DNA from: Algiphilus sp. | GTDB lineage: Bacteria > Pseudomonadota > Gammaproteobacteria > Nevskiales > Nevskiaceae | Reading direction: 5' to 3' | Assembly: GCF_023145115.1 (NCBI RefSeq) | Contig: NZ_JAGLEJ010000024.1 | Location: 62,001 to 126,000 of the forward strand | Length of the DNA: 64,000 nucleotides | Shown: positions 25,688 through 35,488 of the stretch, piece after piece | How positions within the stretch are numbered: the stretch's first letter is position 1 | Layout: each line of letters begins with the position of its first letter | Translations under genes and position numbers: made by a program | The notes under the pieces: model-generated | The model's input: only the letters and a program-made list of their open reading frames with translations | Told to the model about the DNA's origin: nothing | Database searches by the model: none

Positions 25688-27051
25688 CGCAGTTGCGCGC
25701 GCAGACGCACGACCTCGCCGACGATGACCAGACAGGCGCCCGCGACGTCGGCCTCGGCCACGCGCTCCGGCAGGTCCGAGACGGTACCGGCGATGACCCG
25801 CTGCTCCGCCAGCGTCCCCTGGACGACCATCGCCGCCGGCCAGTCGTCGGGCAGTCCGTGCGCACGCAGCGCGGCCATGGTCTGCGCCAGCGCGGTGCGC
25901 GCCATGAAGATGCACACCGTCTGCCCGGGGCGCGCCAGTGCATCCCAATGCAGGTCCAGCTGCCCGTCGGCACGCGGATGGCCGGTCACGAAGATGGCTG
26001 CCTGGGCGTGATCGCGATGGGTCAGCGGAATGCCGGCATAGGCGGCGCAACCGTTCGCGGCGGTGATGCCCGGCACCACCTCGAAGGCGACGCCGTTGGC
26101 GGCGAGCTCGGCGATCTCCTCGCCGCCGCGACCGAACACGAAGGGGTCCCCGCCCTTGAGGCGCAGCACGCGCTTGCCTTCCTGCGCCAGCTCGACCAGG
26201 CGGGTATTGATCTGATCCTGCGGCAGGGTGTGCTGGCTGGCGCGCTTGCCGACGAAGATGCGCTCGGCGTCGCGGCGCACCAGATCCAGGATGCCGGGCG
26301 CGACCAGATGGTCGTGCAGCACCACGTCGCAGTTCTGCAGCAGGCGCAGCGCGCGCAGGGTCAGCAGATCCGGGTCGCCCGGACCGGCGCCCACCAGCCA
26401 CACCACGCCGCGCTGCGAGGCGTCGGCGCTCAGGCGCGCAAGCTCGTGGTCGGCGGCCGCCTCGTCGCCGGACATCGCGGCGGCTGCACCGGGACCGTCG
26501 AGGAAGGCCTCCCACAGCTTGCGGCGGGTGTCGATCGCCATGTCCTTCTGCCGGTCGCGACGACTGCCGATGTACTCGGCCAGCCGGCCGATGCGCTGAT
26601 CGAAGAGCTGCTCGACCTGCTCGCGCAGCCGCCGCGCCAGCATCGGCGCACGGCCGGCGCTGGACAGCGCCACCAGCAGCGGCGCGCGATCGACGATGGC
26701 GGGCGTGATGGCGGTACTGGCGGCGACATCGTCGACCGCGTTGACCGGCAGATGGCGCGTCGACGCGGCCTCGGCGACGGCGCGGTTGAGCGCGCCGTCA
26801 TCGGTGGCGGCGATCACCAGCGCGCAGTCGTCGAGCTGTGCCGCATCGAAGTCGGTAGCCGCCGGCGTGATGCCCAGCACATCGAAGCCCGGGTGCGTCT
26901 CGCGGCACACCAGGCGGATGACCGCACCGGCACGCTGCAGCAGACGCGCCTTGCGCAGCGCGACCTCGCCGCCGCCGACCAGCAGCACGGTGCGGCCGCG
27001 CAGGCGCAGGAACATCGGGAAGTAGGGCCACTCCGGCTGGGGTGCGGACAC
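25663..27051 (-). CDS. cysG: Siroheme synthase (CysG)
   Basis: CysG is a trifunctional enzyme making siroheme, the cofactor of sulfite and nitrite reductase, from uroporphyrinogen III. Residues 1-150 form the NAD-dependent dehydrogenase/ferrochelatase part (GRTVLLVGGGEVALRKARLL, then VALSSAGRAPMLARRLRE). Residues 210-460 form the SAM uroporphyrinogen methyltransferase (VWLVGAGPGDPDLLTLRALR, RLKGGDPFVFGRGGEE). The 462-residue length is typical. It diverges from cysB, the activator of sulfur assimilation, which fits a common pathway. A perfect -10 TATAAT lies 30 bases upstream. Confidence 0.96.
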   Translation of the reverse strand: MSAPQPEWPYFPMFLRLRGRTVLLVGGGEVALRKARLLQRAGAVIRLVCRETHPGFDVLGITPAATDFDAAQLDDCALVIAATDDGALNRAVAEAASTRHLPVNAVDDVAASTAITPAIVDRAPLLVALSSAGRAPMLARRLREQVEQLFDQRIGRLAEYIGSRRDRQKDMAIDTRRKLWEAFLDGPGAAAAMSGDEAAADHELARLSADASQRGVVWLVGAGPGDPDLLTLRALRLLQNCDVVLHDHLVAPGILDLVRRDAERIFVGKRASQHTLPQDQINTRLVELAQEGKRVLRLKGGDPFVFGRGGEEIAELAANGVAFEVVPGITAANGCAAYAGIPLTHRDHAQAAIFVTGHPRADGQLDLHWDALARPGQTVCIFMARTALAQTMAALRAHGLPDDWPAAMVVQGTLAEQRVIAGTVSDLPERVAEADVAGACLVIVGEVVRLRAQLRWFGDVAD

Positions 27052-27080
27052 GACCGTGCAGGCGAATAAGCGAGGCCGCT

Positions 27081-27086
27081 ATTATA
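27081..27086 (-). promoter_or_regulatory. -10 box for cysG
   Basis: TATAAT on the minus strand (27086-27081) would start transcription about 24 bases before the cysG ATG. The -35 position 17 bases upstream (TCGGAC) is weak, which is common for activator-dependent promoters. The same bases read TATTAT on the plus strand toward cysB. The whole intergenic space is only 60 bases. Confidence 0.4.
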
Positions 27087-27111
27087 GCTGCATGGCCTTA
27101 CCGGTCCGACC

Positions 27112-28095
27112 ATGAAACTCCGCCAGCTCCACTACATCCAGGAAGTCGCCCGGCGCGGGCTCAATGTCACGGCCGCGGCCGAGGCCCTGTTCACGTCGCA
27201 GCCCGGCGTCAGCAAGCAGATCCGGCTGCTCGAGGACGAGCTCGGCGTCGAGATCTTCGTGCGCAACGGCAAGCATCTGACCGAGATCACGCCGGCCGGG
27301 GCGCGCATCCTGGAGCACGTCGAGCGCGTGCTGCGCGATGTCCAGAACATCGAGCGCGTCGCCGAGGAGTTCCGCTACTCCGACCGCGGCGACCTCGGCA
27401 TCGCCACCACGCATACGCAGGCACGCTACGCGCTGCCGCCGGTGATCTCGCGCTTCCGGAAGGACTATCCCCGGGTGTCGCTGCACCTGCATCAGGGCAG
27501 CCCGCCGCAGATCGCGCGCATGGCGGCCGGCGGCGAAGTGGACTTCGCGGTCGCCACCGAGGCCATGGAGCACTTCGACGAGCTCGTCATGCTGCCCTGC
27601 TACCACTGGAACCGCTGCGTGCTGGTACCGCCCGGCCATGCGCTGGCGCAGAAGAGCCGACGCCTGCAGCTTGCCGAGCTCGGCGAGCATCCGCTGATCA
27701 CCTACACCTTCGGTTTCACCGGCCGTTCCAAGCTCGACCAGGCCTTCGCCGCTCATGGCATCCGGCCCAACGTCGTGCTGACCGCGGTCGATGCCGACGT
27801 CATCAAGACCTATGTCCGCCTCGGTCTCGGCGTCGGCATCATCGCGCAGATGGCCTACGACCCGGAGGCCGACAAGGACCTCGTCATGCGGCCGGCCGAC
27901 CACCTCTTCGAGCAGTCGACCACGCACATCGGATTCCGGCGCGGGCTCTTCCTGCGACGGTTCATGTACGACTTCATCGAGCACTTCGCCGGCCATCTCA
28001 AGCCGGAGGTGGTGGACGAGATGGCGGCCATCGCCGACCCGCTGCAGCGACGGACGCGCGCCGCCGAGATGGAGTCCACGCTCCAGTCGCACTGA
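27112..28095 (+). CDS. cysB: LysR-type regulator CysB
   Basis: CysB is the master activator of cysteine biosynthesis; it responds to N-acetylserine. The 327-residue protein starts MKLRQLHYIQEVARRGLNVT, with the winged helix-turn-helix continuing AAEALFTSQPGVSKQIRLLE, a signature of the CysB/Cbl branch rather than a generic LysR protein. The effector domain has ATTHTQARYALPPVI and TFGFTGRSKLDQAF, both conserved in CysB. The divergent position next to cysG suggests it could regulate siroheme synthesis locally. The length and ATG are as expected. Confidence 0.93.
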   Translation: MKLRQLHYIQEVARRGLNVTAAAEALFTSQPGVSKQIRLLEDELGVEIFVRNGKHLTEITPAGARILEHVERVLRDVQNIERVAEEFRYSDRGDLGIATTHTQARYALPPVISRFRKDYPRVSLHLHQGSPPQIARMAAGGEVDFAVATEAMEHFDELVMLPCYHWNRCVLVPPGHALAQKSRRLQLAELGEHPLITYTFGFTGRSKLDQAFAAHGIRPNVVLTAVDADVIKTYVRLGLGVGIIAQMAYDPEADKDLVMRPADHLFEQSTTHIGFRRGLFLRRFMYDFIEHFAGHLKPEVVDEMAAIADPLQRRTRAAEMESTLQSH

Positions 28096-28105
28096 CCGCC
28101 GGCGG

Positions 28106-28630
28106 TCAGCCCGGAACGCGCTCCATGCGCTGCACGGTTTCGCGCAGCAGCCGGTCGATGTCCGGTCGCATCACCGTGAACGCCAGCACGCAGTAGGCGA
28201 TGGCCAGCCAGGCCGAGAGATCGGTATTGAAGGCGAGGCTGTGCATGAGCAGCAGGATGCCCGGGAAGTCGAGGATCGCCGCCTGCAGGAAGAGCCCGGC
28301 CAGGATCTGCGCCTCCGCGCGCGCCAGTGGCGATGCATCGGCGTTCACCGCCGCCGGTTGCGTGCGGGCGCGCTCGGCCATCGCCGCGGGCTGCAGCATC
28401 CGGTTGCCCACCATCCGGGCACCGAGCACCGCCGCGACCGCGAGCGCCGCCAGCACCCCGATCACCGCTCCGCCGAGCTGCGGCGCAACACCGAACTCGA
28501 TCCGGAAGTCGGCGAACGACCGCGCCAGCAGGATGCCGGCGCAGGCCACCGGCACGCCCAAATAGGCGACGCAGCGCCAGAGCCGGGTGATCCGGCCGAC
28601 GGCGCGCTGATGGGCGACGGGATCGCGCAA
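28106..28630 (-). CDS. Four-helix membrane protein of unknown function
   Basis: The predicted product is 174 residues with four hydrophobic segments (near LWRCVAYLGVPVACAGILLA, GGAVIGVLAALAVAAVL, LAGLFLQAAILDFPGILLL and LSAWLAIAYCVLAFTV). I do not recognise the family. There is no ATG; the TTG at 28630 gives MRDPVAHQRAVGRITRLW just before the first helix and overlaps nothing vital. The gene begins 11 bases after the fghA stop codon (28643-28641), so it could be a third member of the formaldehyde operon. It converges on cysB with ten bases between. Coding status is supported by the open frame and strong codon bias; the start is uncertain. Confidence 0.62.
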   Translation of the reverse strand: MRDPVAHQRAVGRITRLWRCVAYLGVPVACAGILLARSFADFRIEFGVAPQLGGAVIGVLAALAVAAVLGARMVGNRMLQPAAMAERARTQPAAVNADASPLARAEAQILAGLFLQAAILDFPGILLLMHSLAFNTDLSAWLAIAYCVLAFTVMRPDIDRLLRETVQRMERVPG

Positions 28631-28640
28631 GGCGGCGCGC

Positions 28641-29491
28641 TCAGGCGACCAGCGCCCGCGCGTGATACGCGATGTGATCCGCCACGAAGCTCTGGATGAA
28701 CCAGTAGCTGTGGTCGTAGCCGGGGTGTCGGCGCAGCGTGAGCTTCTGGCCGGAGGCACCGGCGGCGGCTTCCAGCGCCTCGGGGTGCAGCTGCTCGGCC
28801 AGGAACTGGTCGGCCTCGCCCTGATCCACCAGGATGGTGTCGGCGCGCGGCCGGGTACGCATCAGCTCGCTGGCGTCCCACTGCTTCCAGGCGTCGATAT
28901 CGTCGCCCAGGTAGTTCGAGAACGCCTTCTCGCCCCACGGCACCGCCACCGGGTTGGCGATGGGCGCGAAGGCCGATACCGACGTCCATCGCTCGGGCGC
29001 GCGCAGCGCGGTCACCAGCGCGCCGTGGCCGCCCATGGAGTGCCCGAAGATGCCGCGCCGGTCGGGAAGGACCGGAAAGTGCGTCTCGACGACCGCCGGC
29101 AGCTCGCGGTCGACGTAGCTGGCCATGCGGTAGCCGCTGGACCAGGGTTCGGCGGTGGCGTCGAGGTAGAAGCCGGCGCCGGTGCCGAAGTCGTAGGCGT
29201 CGTCCTCGCCGGCATAGCCGAGGCCGCGCGGGCTGGTGTCGCAGGCCACCAGCGCCAGGCCGTGCTCGGCGGCCAGGCGCTGGGCGCCGGCCTTGATGAC
29301 GAAGGTCTCCTCAGTACAGGTCAGGCCGGCGAGGTAGTACAGCGCCGGCACCGGGCCCCGCTCGGCCTGAGGCGGCAGGTAGACGGCGAAGCCCATGGTG
29401 GTGCCGGTCTCGCGCGAGGCGTGCCGGTAAAAACCGATGCGCCCGCCGAAGCAGGCGTGTTCCTCGCGGGTCTCGATGCTGTCCGCCGTCA

Positions 29492-29492
<1 letters not shown>
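28641..29492 (-). CDS. fghA: S-formylglutathione hydrolase
   Basis: FghA/FrmB hydrolyses S-formylglutathione to formate and glutathione, the second step of glutathione-dependent formaldehyde detoxification. The 283-residue alpha/beta hydrolase shows the nucleophile elbow GHSMGGHGA, a late Asp (LVDQGEADQFL) and His (HPGYDHSYWFIQSF). The esterase D landmark YYLAGLTCTEETF is present. Its ATG shares one base with the stop of the dehydrogenase gene upstream, so the two are coupled. Confidence 0.95.
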
Positions 29493-30601
<1,109 letters not shown>

Positions 30602-30701
30602 GGGGTCTCCTCATGATGGGGGGCGTGGGTCGCGTAGCGTAGCAGCGACCGCCGTGCGGCCTGGGGCACACTCGGGTCTCCGTCGCAGGGAAAGCGAGCG
30701 C

Positions 30702-31607
30702 GTGGCCGCTGACATCCAGTACGACCCCCAGGGCCTGCAGGCGCTGAACGCCGCGCTGGCCTTCATCGTGTTCAGCGTGGCGCTGCATTTGCGCGTCGAA
30801 CAGGTGCGCGCCGTGCTCGCCACGCCGCGCGTGCTGGCGGTCGGCATCGTTGCGCAGTGGCTGCTGCTGCCGGCGCTGACCCTGGCGCTGGTGCTGATCG
30901 TGCAGCCGCCGCCGGCCTTCGCGGCCGGCATGATGCTGATCGCCGCCTGTCCCGGCGGCAATGTCTCGAACTACTTCGCGATGGTGGCGCGCGGCAACGC
31001 CGTGCTGTCCGTGGCGCTCACCACCATCGCGACGGTGGCCTGCGCGCTGCTCACGCCGCTGCTCTTCGTGACCGGCATGCGGCTGATCGACAATCCGGGC
31101 GACCCGCTCCGCGTGCCGCTGGGCGGGATGCTCGCGCTGCTGTTCTGGACGGTGGTGCTGCCATTGGCCGCGGGCGTGGCCATGCAGCGTTTCGTGCCGC
31201 AGTGGGCCGGGCGCGCGCGCAAGCCGTCGCGACTGCTCGCCGCCGGTTTGCTGGCGGCGATCATCGTGGTCGGCATGTTCAACAACCGCGGGCTGCTCGG
31301 CGACCTCGGCCTGGCGCCCATGCTGCTGCTGGTCATCGCGCACAACGCCATCGCGCTGGCCGGCGGCTACGGCCTGGCACGCCTGGCGCGCTGCCCGGAA
31401 CCCGAGGCCCGCGCCATCACGCTGGAAACCGGCATCCAGAATGCCGGCCTCGGCCTGATTCTGATCTTCAACTTCTACCCGGAAAGCGGCGGGATGATGA
31501 CGCTGGTGGCCACCTGGGGCGTGTGGCATCTGGTGGCCGGCGCCCTGCTCGCGCGCTGGTGGCGCCGGCGTCCGGTCGCGCTCGCTGCGGACGGCGCCGG
31601 CACATGA
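30702..31607 (+). CDS. BASS-family (bile acid:sodium symporter type) transporter
   Basis: The product is an integral membrane protein of 301 residues with about nine to ten helices. Conserved BASS features are ACPGGNVSNYFAMVARGNA in the first half and LETGIQNAGLGLILIFNF in the second; both belong to the crossed helices that bind sodium. Bacterial members move organic acids or other anions, and the substrate here cannot be told. The GTG start follows AGGGAAAGCGAG; no ATG precedes the first helix. Its stop overlaps the next gene by the ATGA arrangement, so the two are co-translated. Confidence 0.85.
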   Translation: MAADIQYDPQGLQALNAALAFIVFSVALHLRVEQVRAVLATPRVLAVGIVAQWLLLPALTLALVLIVQPPPAFAAGMMLIAACPGGNVSNYFAMVARGNAVLSVALTTIATVACALLTPLLFVTGMRLIDNPGDPLRVPLGGMLALLFWTVVLPLAAGVAMQRFVPQWAGRARKPSRLLAAGLLAAIIVVGMFNNRGLLGDLGLAPMLLLVIAHNAIALAGGYGLARLARCPEPEARAITLETGIQNAGLGLILIFNFYPESGGMMTLVATWGVWHLVAGALLARWWRRRPVALAADGAGT

Positions 31608-32008
31608 TCGCGTGGTTCCCGGTGCTGAAGGCCGTGCACGTCGGCGCGGTCGCGACCACTTTCTGCCTCTTCCTGCTGCGCGGTGCCTGGATGCTGGCCG
31701 ACTCGCCGCGTCTGCGGCAGCGCTGGGTCCGCGTGCTGCCCCACATGATCGACACCGTCCTGCTGGCCAGCGCGCTGGCGCTGATGGTGGCGATCCGCCA
31801 GTACCCCTTCGTGCACGGCTGGCTGACCGCCAAGGTGCTCGCGCTCTGCGCCTACATCGTGCTCGGCTCCCTGGCGCTGAAGCGGGCGCCTACGCCCACG
31901 CTGCGGACGGCCGCGTTCGCGGGCGCGCTCGCCGTGTTCGCCTACATGGTGAGCGTGGCCCGTCTGCACGATCCGCGCGGCTTCCTGATCGTCCTCGCCG
32001 GCCAGTGA
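31604..32008 (+). CDS. SirB family membrane protein
   Basis: The product is 134 residues with four membrane helices. It starts MIAWFPVLKAVHVGAVATTF, then LLRGAWMLADSPRLRQRWVR and a helix around MIDTVLLASALALM, which is the pattern of the SirB2 family. SirB proteins were named for an effect on invasion genes, but their biochemical role is not established. The ATG overlaps the stop codon of the BASS transporter gene, suggesting co-expression. Confidence 0.83.
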   Translation: MIAWFPVLKAVHVGAVATTFCLFLLRGAWMLADSPRLRQRWVRVLPHMIDTVLLASALALMVAIRQYPFVHGWLTAKVLALCAYIVLGSLALKRAPTPTLRTAAFAGALAVFAYMVSVARLHDPRGFLIVLAGQ

Positions 32009-32019
32009 CCGGCCAACGC

Positions 32020-32051
32020 TTGACCCTGTAGCAGGGATCAGGGTTTAGTAT
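32020..32051 (+). promoter_or_regulatory. MerR-type promoter of the CusCBA-like operon
   Basis: TTGACC (32020-32025) and TAGTAT (32046-32051) are 20 bases apart, longer than a normal promoter. Between them lies the dyad ACCCTG (32023-32028), ten bases, CAGGGT (32039-32044). Over-long spacing with a dyad across it is the hallmark of promoters that MerR-family activators untwist on metal binding. Transcription would start near 32058, shortly before the small Cys/His-rich leader gene. Confidence 0.68.
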
Positions 32052-32078
32052 TCGCGCCACGCTCCGGAAATCGCTGCC

Positions 32079-32465
32079 GTGTCCCTCGTCCGCACCGTCA
32101 TCGTCCTGCTGCTGTTCGCCGGCACCCCGCTGCAGGGGTACGCCGCGGGCACGCTGGGGCATGGCTGCGCGGAACGGCAGGATGCCACCGAGGCCGGCAT
32201 GCACGGCGATGACGTGCATGATCATGCAGCGCATGCCGGCCACCCGCAGACCGATGCGGGCGCCGCGGAGCGCTGCGCATGCGGCGACGACGGCGAGTGC
32301 GGCGCCGATTGCCAGCAGGGCTGCGCCAGCGGTGCCGCCCCGCTACCGGCGCGAGGCGCCACGGCAGTGCCGGTCGTCGGCACGCACCGTTGTGTCCCGG
32401 TGACGGCGCTGACCACCGCACCACCCGAAGAGCTGCTGCGACCACCGAGATTCCGCTCCGTGTGA
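32079..32465 (+). CDS. Small exported Cys/His-rich protein heading the Cus operon
   Basis: The 128-residue product starts at a GTG and has a signal peptide (VIVLLLFAGTPLQGYAAG). The mature part is rich in His and Cys: MHGDDVHDHAAHAGH, then ERCACGDDGECGADCQQGC. It ends PPEELLRPPRFRSV. Small proteins of this type (CzcI, CopL, DUF2946-like) often open metal efflux operons and are thought to bind metal or tune expression. Family membership is not certain. It lies 60 bases before the outer-membrane factor gene and just after a MerR-type promoter. Confidence 0.7.
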   Translation: MSLVRTVIVLLLFAGTPLQGYAAGTLGHGCAERQDATEAGMHGDDVHDHAAHAGHPQTDAGAAERCACGDDGECGADCQQGCASGAAPLPARGATAVPVVGTHRCVPVTALTTAPPEELLRPPRFRSV

Positions 32466-32525
32466 TCCGGCGCAGCCGCGGCTGCGCCGCGCTGCCCTGC
32501 ACGATCCACTGCACGGAGACGGACC

Positions 32526-33860
32526 ATGTTCCGATCACCATCACGGCCGCCCGGCGCGGCCCGCTCCTTCACCGCTCCCGGCGCGGCCTTGCTGCTGTGC
32601 GCGCTGGCGGGACCGGTGCCATTGTCGGCATCGCCGATCGCCGCCCCCCTGGATGCCGAGACGCTGGTCGACGCGGTGCTGGCCAGCAACCCCGGCATCG
32701 ACGCGCTGCGGGCCGGTACCGAGGCCGCCGAGGCGCGCGCCCACGCTGCCGGCGCCCTGCCCGATCCGCGCCTCGGCATCACGGTGGCGCCGGCTGCACT
32801 GGACGGCTTCGAGGCCGGGGGCGGCCGCCATCGCGACCCCACCGGAGCCGTCGAGCTGCGCCAGGACCTGCCCTGGCCGGGGACGCTGGGTCTGCGCGAA
32901 GCCGTGTCGCGTGCCGAGGCCCGTGCCGGTCGCGACGCCGAGGCGGCGCTGCGCCTCGAGCTCGCGGCCACAGCGCGGATCCGCCATGCCGAGTGGGCCT
33001 ATGTCCATGCCGCGCTGGCCGTCAACGAACGCACGGCGTCCCTGGTGGAAGCGCTGCGCGAGGTGGCCGAGGATCGCTATGCGGCAGGGCTCGCGTCGCA
33101 ACAGGATCCGCTGCAGGCGGAGGTCGAGGTCCAGCGCCTGCGCGCTCGGGCGCTCACCCTCGAGGGCCGCCGGGCGGGGATCCGGTCGGCACTCAATGCG
33201 CTGCTCGGCCGCGATGCCGAGGCCGAGTTGCCGGCCCCCGGCGCCCTGCCCGCCCCCGGGTCCGCGCCGCCCTTCGACACGCTGCGAACGCTCGCCCGCA
33301 GCCGGCACCCCGATCTGCACGCCATGCGGCAACGTGTCGAAGCCCAGCAGGGACGCGCCGCGCTGCGCGAGAAGGCCTTCTATCCGGACCTGAGCATCAC
33401 TGCCGGTCACAACGGCTACCGCCCCGCCGAGGAAACGCGCTTCACCGTCGGCGTGGGCATCACGCTGCCGCTCGACCGGGACCGGCGCCGCGCCGAGCTC
33501 GACGCGGCACGCGCCGAGACCGCGCGCATGCGCCACGCCCTGCGCGATCGCGAGTCGCGTCTGCTCGCCGAGGTTTCCGCCGCACGCGCGGCCGCCGAGC
33601 GGGCACGCGCCACCGTCGCGCTGGTTCGCGACGCCCTGCTGCCGCGCAGCCGCGAGACGCTGGATGCGGCGCGCTCCGCCTATGCCAGCGGCGACGGCAG
33701 CTTCCTGGATGTCATCACCGCCGAGCGCCAGCTGCTGAACACCGAGCTCGAGCTGGAACGCGCCCGCGCCGATCACGCCATCGCCCGCGCCGAACTGATG
33801 CGCGACACCGGCGGACCGCTGCCCGCCCCGGAAGCGGCCGCCGAGGAGACCACCCCATGA
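32526..33860 (+). CDS. CusC/CzcC-like outer-membrane factor
   Basis: The product is a TolC-family channel of 444 residues giving a tripartite RND pump its exit duct. It has a signal peptide (about residues 14-37, ending SASPIAAP) and two OEP repeats, around 45-230 and 250-430. These show ATARIRHAEWAYVHAALAVN and ERQLLNTELELERARADHAI, the periplasmic coiled-coil helices. There is no lipobox Cys, unlike E. coli CusC. Its stop and the next ATG share ATGA, so it is translationally coupled to the CusB-like adaptor. Confidence 0.88.
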   Translation: MFRSPSRPPGAARSFTAPGAALLLCALAGPVPLSASPIAAPLDAETLVDAVLASNPGIDALRAGTEAAEARAHAAGALPDPRLGITVAPAALDGFEAGGGRHRDPTGAVELRQDLPWPGTLGLREAVSRAEARAGRDAEAALRLELAATARIRHAEWAYVHAALAVNERTASLVEALREVAEDRYAAGLASQQDPLQAEVEVQRLRARALTLEGRRAGIRSALNALLGRDAEAELPAPGALPAPGSAPPFDTLRTLARSRHPDLHAMRQRVEAQQGRAALREKAFYPDLSITAGHNGYRPAEETRFTVGVGITLPLDRDRRRAELDAARAETARMRHALRDRESRLLAEVSAARAAAERARATVALVRDALLPRSRETLDAARSAYASGDGSFLDVITAERQLLNTELELERARADHAIARAELMRDTGGPLPAPEAAAEETTP

Positions 33861-35488
33861 CGATCACCCGTACCCTCACCTGGGCCGCGGTCGCGGCCAT
33901 CGCCATCGCTGTCGCGATCGGCCTGCTCGCGATGGACGATGCCCCCGCCGACGACGGCACCGGTACGCCGCACGCCCATGCCCACGGCGGTCCGGCGGGA
34001 TCGGCCGATGCTGGCGCGGACGGCGACGGATCGCACACTGCCGGATGGCACCGCGCCGGCCCGTTCCACCTGCTCGTCGAGCCGCTCGATCCGCCGCTCG
34101 CCGAGGGCCGCAACCGCATCTCGGTGCAGGTGCAGTCCGCGGACGGGGCGCCGATCGACGACGCCCGCGTCCGCATCGCGGCGCAGCGCCGGGATGCCGG
34201 CGGGGAGCCGGTGCCCGGCGCGCCCGTCACCACCCTTCAACCGGCCGGTGACGGCCGCTACCGCGGCGAACTGGCGCTCGATGCGGCCGGCGACCACGCG
34301 CTGGCGGTCGATGCCGAAACGCCCGCGCTCGGGCACGGCGATCTCACCCTGCGCTTCACCACCGGTGAACCCGGGCTGCGCGCCACCAGCGCCACGCCCG
34401 GCGGGATTGCTCACTACACCTGCTCCATGCACCCCTCGGTGCGCGAAGCCGAGCCCGGCGAGTGCCCCATCTGCGGCATGGACCTGGTACCGGTGACCGA
34501 AGCCGAGCAGATGAGCGGGGTCATCACGGTGGACAGCCAGCGGCGCCAGCTCATCGGCGTCGAGACCGGCACCGCCGAGCGTCGCGTCATGACGCGGACG
34601 GTGCGCGCGGTGGGCAGGGTTGCCATCGACGAGCGCCGCGTCAGCGAGGTCAGCGTGAAGTTCGACGGCTGGATCGGCGAGCTCGATGCCGACTTCGTCG
34701 GCAAACGCGTGCAGCGCGGTCAGCGCCTGCTCACCATCTACAGCCCGGAACTGCTCTCGGCGCAGCAGGAGTACCTGCAGGCGCGGCAACGCCTGTCGGG
34801 CCGCGATCGCGACGACAGCCTGCTGCGCGCGGCTCGGCAACGTCTCCTGTTGTGGGACATCGCGCCGTCGCAGATCGATGCCATCGAGCGCCGCGGCGAG
34901 CCGATGCAGCATCTGCCGGTGGCGGCCCCGGTCAGCGGGACGGTGATCGAGAAGGGGGTGGTGGCGGGCAGCCATGCACGGGCCGGACAGCCGCTGCTGC
35001 GCATCGCCGACCTGTCGCGGGTGTGGATCGACGCCGAGGTCTACGAGCCCGACCTCGCGCTGATCGAGGCCGGCATGCCGGCCGAGGTCACGCTGCCCTA
35101 CCTGCCGAATGCGGCCTACCGCGCCACCGTCGACTACGTCTACCCCACCCTCGCGGCGGACAGCCGTACCGGCCGCATCCGGCTGGTCCTGGACAACGCC
35201 GACGGGCGCCTGCGGCCGGAGATGTTCGCGCGCGCGGATCTGGCGGTCGACCTCGGCGAGCAGCTGGCGGTGCCGGAGGCCGCGGTCATCGTGGCCGGTG
35301 ACACGCGCGTGGTCTTCCGCGACCTCGGTGACGGCAGGCTGGAACCGGTGCGCGTGCGCACCGGCCGGCGAGCCGACGGCTGGGTGGCGATCACCGACGG
35401 GCTGCAGCCGGGCGATGCGGTGGTGACATCGGGCAACTTCCTGCTCGCGGCCGAGGCCAAGCTGCGCCTGGGGATCGACCAATGGTAG
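33857..35488 (+). CDS. cusB: CusB-like periplasmic adaptor with heavy-metal-binding domain
   Basis: This membrane fusion protein of 543 residues links the permease to the outer-membrane channel and can hand over metal. One N-terminal helix (about 7-27) is followed by a His-rich stretch (TPHAHAHGG) and a FixH/YtkA-like beta domain (about 60-170). Next comes a heavy-metal-binding module YTCSMHPSVREAEPGECPIC at about 190-215, then the barrel-sandwich and beta-barrel domains. E. coli CusB lacks this module; the same module occurs twice in the P-type ATPase encoded downstream. The start overlaps the channel gene (ATGA), and the end overlaps cusA by seven bases. Confidence 0.9.
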   Translation: MTITRTLTWAAVAAIAIAVAIGLLAMDDAPADDGTGTPHAHAHGGPAGSADAGADGDGSHTAGWHRAGPFHLLVEPLDPPLAEGRNRISVQVQSADGAPIDDARVRIAAQRRDAGGEPVPGAPVTTLQPAGDGRYRGELALDAAGDHALAVDAETPALGHGDLTLRFTTGEPGLRATSATPGGIAHYTCSMHPSVREAEPGECPICGMDLVPVTEAEQMSGVITVDSQRRQLIGVETGTAERRVMTRTVRAVGRVAIDERRVSEVSVKFDGWIGELDADFVGKRVQRGQRLLTIYSPELLSAQQEYLQARQRLSGRDRDDSLLRAARQRLLLWDIAPSQIDAIERRGEPMQHLPVAAPVSGTVIEKGVVAGSHARAGQPLLRIADLSRVWIDAEVYEPDLALIEAGMPAEVTLPYLPNAAYRATVDYVYPTLAADSRTGRIRLVLDNADGRLRPEMFARADLAVDLGEQLAVPEAAVIVAGDTRVVFRDLGDGRLEPVRVRTGRRADGWVAITDGLQPGDAVVTSGNFLLAAEAKLRLGIDQW

